From a bacterium (GTDB lineage Bacteria > Patescibacteriota > Patescibacteriia > Patescibacteriales > VMTK01): a DNA stretch of 34,353 bases. Below the pieces are notes generated by a model. It was not told where the DNA came from. It worked only from the letters and a program-made list of their open reading frames with translations, and did no database searches. Shown here one piece after another: positions 30,327 through 34,353 of this stretch. The stretch lies in NCBI GenBank assembly GCA_030693295.1, contig JAUYAT010000042.1:1-34353 (forward strand). Direction: 5' to 3'. Every line of letters begins with the position of its first letter. The stretch's first letter is position 1. Position numbers and translations under genes: made by a program.

Positions 30327-30814
30327 TTGATGATTCTAAAAAGGAAACAAAATTTTTAGTAGACACTAATGTTTTAATTGGTTTTTCTCTTTGGACACCA
30401 ATTCCTTTGAATGGCGGTTTTTGGAATAAACTGGAAGAGGCTCTGGGAGATGGAAAATGGGTACTTCTTGACGTGGTTGTTAAAGAAATAAAGTATAATC
30501 CCGATTTAGTTAAATGGTGCGAAAAACAAAAAAATAATGGTTTGGTTAAAAAAATTTGTGATGATGATAAATATAGAGCCATAGAGATAAACAGTCAGTA
30601 TAAAATGATTGATGAAGTAACGCAAAAATCTACAGTAGATACATATCTAATAGCTTATGCAGAGGCAAATAATTTAGGAATTTTTTCAAGGGAAAGCCCC
30701 AGAAGTAATTCTACTGATTTATATAAAATACCTGATGTATGCGATGAATTAAAAATTGAAAGAATTAAACAGCCAATGATTTTTCTTAAAAAAATTGGTT
30801 TTAAGCCCAGTTAA
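30323..30814 (+). CDS. PIN-domain toxin, DUF4411 family
   Basis: A 163-aa PIN-fold protein: 'KFLVDTNVLIG' with D14, 'LLDVVVKEIKYN' with E55, 'STVDTYLIAYAEANNLGIFSRE' with D106 and a final acidic/Ser segment, giving the usual set of acidic metal ligands. The conserved W near residue 24 and 'VPDVC' or 'IPDVCDEL' near the end fit DUF4411. Likely a ribonuclease toxin controlled by the upstream ImmA/IrrE-type protein, with which it overlaps by 4 bp. Confidence 0.85.
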   Translation: MIDDSKKETKFLVDTNVLIGFSLWTPIPLNGGFWNKLEEALGDGKWVLLDVVVKEIKYNPDLVKWCEKQKNNGLVKKICDDDKYRAIEINSQYKMIDEVTQKSTVDTYLIAYAEANNLGIFSRESPRSNSTDLYKIPDVCDELKIERIKQPMIFLKKIGFKPS

Positions 30815-30861
30815 TTTTATTCAGAAATTAAATTTCAGATTGATTCTAACTTCGTCCGCGA

Positions 30862-30872
30862 CCCCGAGCAAT
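30862..30872 (+). repeat. 11-bp tRNA-Gln 3'-end repeat, right copy (possible attachment site)
   Basis: CCCCGAGCAAT matches the tRNA-Gln 3' end at 29055-29065 exactly. It lies 48 bp after the PIN gene and immediately before a terminator. Confidence 0.45.
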
Positions 30873-30873
30873 G

Positions 30874-30899
30874 AAAATCGCCAAAAAGGCGATTTTTTG
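30874..30899 (+). terminator. Terminator downstream of the PIN gene
   Basis: A 9-bp stem (30874-30882 with 30888-30896), 5-nt A loop and T-run. Overlapped on its right by a TGG-TATAAT motif. Confidence 0.85.
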
Positions 30900-30906
30900 G
30901 TATAAT
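30898..30906 (+). promoter_or_regulatory. Possible extended -10 promoter after the terminator
   Basis: TGG followed by TATAAT (30901-30906), starting at the end of the terminator. No gene follows within 180 bp, so its target (a small RNA or the DUF4143 gene) is unclear. The rest of 30907-31088 contains no recognised gene; a small GGCCA/TGGCC hairpin is near 31050-31064. Confidence 0.35.
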
Positions 30907-31088
30907 TATTTCAAATATAATAAATGAAATTACCAACTATTTTTGACCATTAAACCTAATTTTTCAAGATGTTGGTTTGTTATATTTTAGATATATTTCT
31001 GCCGCTCCCTATATTATCATTTTAGGAAATAGATTTTGATTTAGTAAATGGCCACAAAATGGCCTAATTCCCGGTTAAAGAGGGATAC

Positions 31089-31137
31089 TTGACTTCTCTA
31101 TATCAGTAGAGTAATATAGTAAGTGATGTTACTATAT
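31089..31137 (+). promoter_or_regulatory. Promoter with overlapping operator palindrome for the DUF4143 gene
   Basis: TTGACT (31089-31094) and TAATAT (31112-31117) are 17 bp apart. A perfect 9-bp inverted repeat (ATATAGTAA at 31114-31122, TTACTATAT at 31129-31137, 6-bp spacer) covers the end of the -10 and the predicted start site, where a repressor would block transcription. A related half-site CTATAT lies at 31098-31103. Confidence 0.7.
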
Positions 31138-31159
31138 CATTTAAAAAAGTTATAAAATT

Positions 31160-32593
31160 ATGGAAGAAATTCTTAAATATGTACAAAACCAACTTGTTCA
31201 AGCTCCCTTTCGACTTAAATCCTATACCCAAGATGAGCAGGGCAAGAAATACCCCCAAAGAAATATCTACGTCAAAGTTGATAAATATTTTCGGGACTTT
31301 TTGTATAACCCGAATGCTCAAGACAGATGGATTATTATCCCGGGACTTCGCGGCGTTGGTAAAACCACTATACTCGCGCAGCTTTTCTTAAATCATTATC
31401 AAGAGGTTGGTGATCATAGAATACTTTATGTTTCGCTGGATGAAGTCGTGAATGTGCTCGGTTCATCGCTTAGGGATGTTTTAAGCGCGTACGAAAAAAT
31501 AATCGGTGAGAGCTTCGAAAAGCTTACCCGGCCAGTTTTTATTTTTATTGACGAGGCGCAATATGATCCTAAATGGGCAGCGGTATTAAAATCGGTGTAT
31601 GACCGATCAAATAAAGTTTTCGTTGCTTGTAGCGGTTCGTCAGCCGTTTCGTTACAAACTAATCCGGATGTCATTCGTCGTTCTATTTTCCAAAAGCTTT
31701 TTCCAACCAGCTTTTCAGAATTTTTGATGATTCGCGACGGCAAGTTTCCGGTTAAAGACTTAAAGAAAAATATTAAAGAGGCATTGTTCAGCGCTGACTC
31801 CGCTAAAGACGCTTATGAAAAACTAAAAAAATACGAGCAAGGCGTGATTAGCGCATGGTCATCAATAGATCGAAATTATATTGACGAGTATTTAAAGATC
31901 GGTACTCTACCGTTCGCTACCAGAGTTAAAGATGAAGTCCGAGTGTATCAAACTATTAATCTGCTTTTAGATAAAGTGATTAATCAAGATGTGCAAAGTC
32001 TGGGTCGTTTTGATACCAAAACATTGGGTCATATTAAAAGGGTGCTGTTCTTATTGGCAGACTCCGATGTAGTGAGCATCCAGAAACTTGCCACAACGCT
32101 TGAGGTTAGCGTAAATACTATTTCTAATATTCTTGAGGTGTTAGAGCAGGCAGAATTACTTATTAGAGTAATGCCCTATGGATCAAACGCCAAAAAGGTC
32201 AGGAAACCATCCCGATATCAGTTTATGTCTTCAGCGATGCGATCGACATTTCTTTCGGTTGCCGGCAACGAACAGATTTTTGCCAGTCAAAAGGGACGGC
32301 TTATGGAGGATATCGTTGCCATGACATTGTATCGAGAATTCGTTGCCAATAGTCGTGGCGCATTGAATTACGACAGCTCAAAAGCCGGCGCGGATTTTAT
32401 ACTGACAATCGCTAATAAAAATATCATTCCGATTGAAGTCGGCATGGGTGAAAAACTCGGCACACAAGTGCGAAGCACGATGAAGAAAGTCGGTTCGGCC
32501 AAGTACGGCGTTGTCATTTGCCGAAACACCCTAACATTATTGGAGGACGCGAATGTGATTAAAGTTCCGCTGGATTACTTTTTACTAATATAG
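31160..32593 (+). CDS. AAA ATPase with DUF4143 (AAA_14) architecture
   Basis: A 477-aa protein. The P-loop is GLRGVGKT (62-69) and Walker B 'VFIFIDEAQ' (D131-E132), followed by 'VFVACSGSSAVSLQ' and 'LFPTSFSEFL' as in AAA_14 proteins. A winged-helix-like region with 'SIQKLATTLEVSVNTISNILEVLEQAELLIRV' and a C-terminal PD-(D/E)xK-like segment 'GADFILTIANKNIIPIEVGMGEK' complete the DUF4143 pattern (D-x-n-[IV]-E-V-K-like core, with Gly-Met in place of Lys). Function is unknown for the family; the nuclease-like tail and neighbouring toxin-antitoxin and DUF262 genes suggest a mobile or defence link. Promoter and operator are directly upstream. Confidence 0.8.
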   Translation: MEEILKYVQNQLVQAPFRLKSYTQDEQGKKYPQRNIYVKVDKYFRDFLYNPNAQDRWIIIPGLRGVGKTTILAQLFLNHYQEVGDHRILYVSLDEVVNVLGSSLRDVLSAYEKIIGESFEKLTRPVFIFIDEAQYDPKWAAVLKSVYDRSNKVFVACSGSSAVSLQTNPDVIRRSIFQKLFPTSFSEFLMIRDGKFPVKDLKKNIKEALFSADSAKDAYEKLKKYEQGVISAWSSIDRNYIDEYLKIGTLPFATRVKDEVRVYQTINLLLDKVINQDVQSLGRFDTKTLGHIKRVLFLLADSDVVSIQKLATTLEVSVNTISNILEVLEQAELLIRVMPYGSNAKKVRKPSRYQFMSSAMRSTFLSVAGNEQIFASQKGRLMEDIVAMTLYREFVANSRGALNYDSSKAGADFILTIANKNIIPIEVGMGEKLGTQVRSTMKKVGSAKYGVVICRNTLTLLEDANVIKVPLDYFLLI

Positions 32594-32650
32594 CAATTAT
32601 ATTAAAGAAACGAGAAGTAAATTTATTTCAAAGCAACGGGAAGTAATTTT

Positions 32651-33034
32651 ATGAAAATAAAAGATTTGCCAAAAGTTGATAGACCGCGAGAAAAGCTCAT
32701 TGCGAAAGGAGCCGAGAATCTTAAGGACTCGGAGCTTTTGGCTATTCTTCTGCGGACCGGCAAAGCCGGGAAAAATGTCATTGAAATCGCTTCGCAAATT
32801 TTAACCAAGCATTCCAACCTCGCTTTTCCGCCGCCGCCGAATTTCGTATTTCGCTTTGCGAAATGCGCCGCCAAAGAAGATGTTGCCCTTGCCCCAGCCC
32901 TCCCGTGCGCGCCTGCCCGCCGTAGCTTTAGCGAAGGAGGGGGCAACAACAAGGAACTCCCTTTTTGTTTGCCAAATTTTAATATTTTTGATACCATTGT
33001 ATTAAGCAAGTTGATATACACTCAATGTAAGTAG
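32651..33034 (+). pseudogene. radC: radC remnant (N-terminal helix-hairpin-helix region only)
   Basis: The first 50 residues (KIKDLPKVDRPREKLIAKG, then ENLKDSELLAILLRTGKAGKNVIEIASQILTKH) match the N-terminal UPF0758 region of RadC. The JAB1/MPN metalloprotease domain that normally follows (H-x-H-P-S-G-x-x-x-P-S) is absent. After 'KHSN' the frame runs through a GC-rich composite repeat (about 32826-32950) and then unrelated AT-rich sequence to a stop. It is therefore a truncated gene; the 127-aa frame is probably not functional. Confidence 0.75.
32826..32950. repeat. Composite GC-rich repeat that truncates radC
   Basis: The block contains a perfect hairpin (ATTTCGC at 32848-32854, GCGAAAT at 32858-32864) and inverted GTTGCCC/GGGCAAC segments (32880-32886, 32940-32946). 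Its composition is unlike the sequence on either side. Confidence 0.6.
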
Positions 33035-33039
33035 TGTAT
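33016..33039 (+). promoter_or_regulatory. Operator-like inverted repeat before the XRE gene
   Basis: ATACACT (33016-33022) and AGTGTAT (33033-33039) flank a 10-bp spacer; a TTGATA -35-like hexamer (33011-33016) overlaps the left arm. Likely the self-regulatory site of the XRE protein encoded directly downstream. Confidence 0.55.
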
Positions 33040-33067
33040 TATGATGGTTTATAAAAGTCAAAACAAT

Positions 33068-33268
33068 ATGGCAAATTCAGTTAGTAAAAATATCCGCAAA
33101 TTACGAATCAAAAAAGGAATCTCGCAAGATCGCCTCTCAAAAGATGCTGATTTGGCGTTAAATACCATCGTTAAGATAGAAACCGGCGAAAGCCCGAATC
33201 CCACTGTGGACACATTAGAAAAACTAGCCAAAGCTCTTGGCGTGCCGACGGCGGAATTGTTTAAATAA
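33068..33268 (+). CDS. Small XRE-family transcriptional regulator
   Basis: A 66-aa single HTH_XRE domain from ATG 33068 (MANSVSKNIRKLRIKKGISQDRLSKDADLALNTIVKIETGE...): helices with 'GISQDRLSKDADLALNTIVKIETG' as the recognition unit and 'PTVDTLEKLAKALGVPTAELFK' at the end. ATGs at 33041 and 33044 are in frame but overlap the presumed promoter region, so I prefer 33068. It lies 5 bp before the DUF262 gene, so it probably regulates that operon through the inverted repeat at 33016-33039. Confidence 0.8.
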   Translation: MANSVSKNIRKLRIKKGISQDRLSKDADLALNTIVKIETGESPNPTVDTLEKLAKALGVPTAELFK

Positions 33269-33273
33269 AAATT

Positions 33274-34260
33274 ATGGCACAAGTATTCAAAACAACAGAT
33301 TACACAATCGGAAAGCTAATGGACGATATTGAGATCGGCGATATTGCTTTGCCTGATATTCAACGCCCCTTTGTTTGGTATAAGAAAATTTCCAAAGTTC
33401 GTGATTTGTTTGATTCAATTTATCGCGGTTACCCAATCGGTTATTTGTTGTTTTGGGAAAATGCTAATCGTAGCGATTATAAAAATATCGGATTTGACGA
33501 GAAAAAAAGAAAAATACCAAGATTTTTAATTATTGACGGACAGCAAAGATTGACTGCTCTTTTTGCGGTCATGAAGGATAAAGAAGTTTTGACGCCTGAT
33601 TATGAAAAAAAGAAAATTAAAATCGCATTTAAGCCGTTAGCTTCTACTTTTAAGGTCGGCGACGCTGCGACAGATCGCGACCCCGAATATATTGCCAATT
33701 TGTCGTCTCTTTGGTCTGGCGAAGGTGACTTTGCAATAATTAGTTCTTTTATTGCTAACTTGAAAGAAAAAAGAGAAATTCCCAAAGACGAAGAAAAAGC
33801 AATATCAGCAAATATTCAATCGCTGATAAATATCAATAAATACCCGCTCACCGCTTTGGAAATTGCTCCCAATCTTGAAGAAGAAATTGTTTCTGATATT
33901 TTTGTTCGCATAAACAGTCAAGGCGTTAGTCTAACGCAAGCCGATTTTATTTTGACTTTATTGTCTGTCTATTGGGAAGAAGGGCGAAAAGAAATTGAAC
34001 AATTTTGTATTGATTCAAGAAAAATACCAGAAAAAGAAACCCGCTTTTCCTCCTTTAATTATCTTATTAAACCCGACCCAGACGATATGCTCCGCGTATT
34101 GGTTGGCTTGACATTTCATCGCGCGAAAATGAAAGATGTGTATTCAATTATTCGCGGTCGTGATATGGAAACTGGCGAATTTTCCGAAGATTTGAGGACG
34201 CAACAATTTGATAAACTGTCAAGTCCTGAAAATACTATACCATTTAGGACATTCGATTAA
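33274..34260 (+). CDS. DUF262 (GmrS-type/ParB-like nuclease fold) protein, apparently truncated
   Basis: A 328-aa protein with the DUF262 hallmarks: 'IALPDIQRPFVWYKKISKVRDLFDSIYRGYPIGYLLFW' (PxxQRxxVW and the S-I-x-x-G-x-P-I-G motif), D88-G-Q-Q-R-L-T94, and 'IFVRINSQGVSLTQADFIL' (I-F-x-R-[IV]-N-x-x-G). DUF262 is the N-terminal NTPase/nuclease-regulating half of the type IV restriction enzyme GmrSD and occurs in several phage-defence systems. Relatives I recall continue well past residue 330; here the frame ends soon after 'GEFSEDLRTQQFDKLSSPENT' with an unrelated PFRTFD tail, suggesting truncation by an insertion or rearrangement near 34235-34240. The 93 bp after the stop contain nothing recognised. 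Confidence 0.75.
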   Translation: MAQVFKTTDYTIGKLMDDIEIGDIALPDIQRPFVWYKKISKVRDLFDSIYRGYPIGYLLFWENANRSDYKNIGFDEKKRKIPRFLIIDGQQRLTALFAVMKDKEVLTPDYEKKKIKIAFKPLASTFKVGDAATDRDPEYIANLSSLWSGEGDFAIISSFIANLKEKREIPKDEEKAISANIQSLININKYPLTALEIAPNLEEEIVSDIFVRINSQGVSLTQADFILTLLSVYWEEGRKEIEQFCIDSRKIPEKETRFSSFNYLIKPDPDDMLRVLVGLTFHRAKMKDVYSIIRGRDMETGEFSEDLRTQQFDKLSSPENTIPFRTFD

Positions 34261-34353
34261 GGAAACATTTTTAATAAATAGTTTTGTGAATTTCATCGGC
34301 GCTTGATATTTAACGCTCGTATGGATTCTCCGTTTATTATAATAATCAATCCT

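Overview
The window looks like a chromosomal segment of a Candidate Phyla Radiation (Patescibacteria, probably Parcubacteria-like) bacterium. This is inferred from the tiny SecE, the secreted proteins with degenerate Kazal-like and DUF5666-like modules, the 'YLGRP-x-DAFNIMR' repeat protein, in-frame short repeats inside housekeeping genes, weak Shine-Dalgarno use at many genes, and protein flavour. TGA acts as a stop here (16510-19299 and 29187-30326), which argues against the UGA-glycine lineages. No database search was possible, so the taxonomy is inference.

Left part (1-4034): the edge of an insertion sequence (start of a transposase plus subterminal repeats), three secreted or membrane-anchored proteins, and a HicB-type antitoxin whose HicA partner survives only as a 30-codon stub. 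Two of the secreted-protein genes share a nearly identical promoter and leader.

Translation and tRNA block (4072-9290): miaB, pgeF, miaA, a 51-aa acidic proline/glutamine-rich protein and gatB. miaB, miaA and gatB carry in-frame insertions made of heptamer tandem repeats and a 30-bp GC-rich element.

Small-gene patch (9300-10184): a two-gene operon of short proteins with strong Shine-Dalgarno sites, a GC-rich palindrome and a REPIN-like doublet.

Deoxypyrimidine operon (13784 to 10185, minus): dCMP deaminase, a two-domain ThyX-like protein, a P-loop NMP kinase, and a thymidylate kinase-dUTPase fusion. Together they would supply dUMP from dCMP and dUTP, methylate it to dTMP and phosphorylate it to dTDP.

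Information-processing block (15967 to 13903, minus): secE-nusG-rplK-rplA behind a good promoter, with a terminator-like hairpin in the leader.

Envelope and proteostasis block (15980-20369, plus): a small membrane protein, a membrane-tethered Clp-type double AAA+ protein with a zinc-finger N-terminus and a degenerate first ATPase site, and a WecA/TagO-like phosphosugar transferase. Then come an unknown protein (minus), a dihydrouridine synthase, a CorA transporter (minus), a coiled-coil protein, a VirD4/TraG-like membrane ATPase, an acidic protein, dnaX and tRNA-Gln(CUG).

Right part (29062-34353): an accessory, defence-like region. It holds an ImmA/IrrE-type regulator with a DUF4411 PIN toxin, bracketed by an 11-bp copy of the tRNA-Gln 3' end; a DUF4143-type ATPase behind a promoter with an overlapping operator palindrome; a radC remnant; and an XRE regulator followed by an apparently truncated DUF262 protein.
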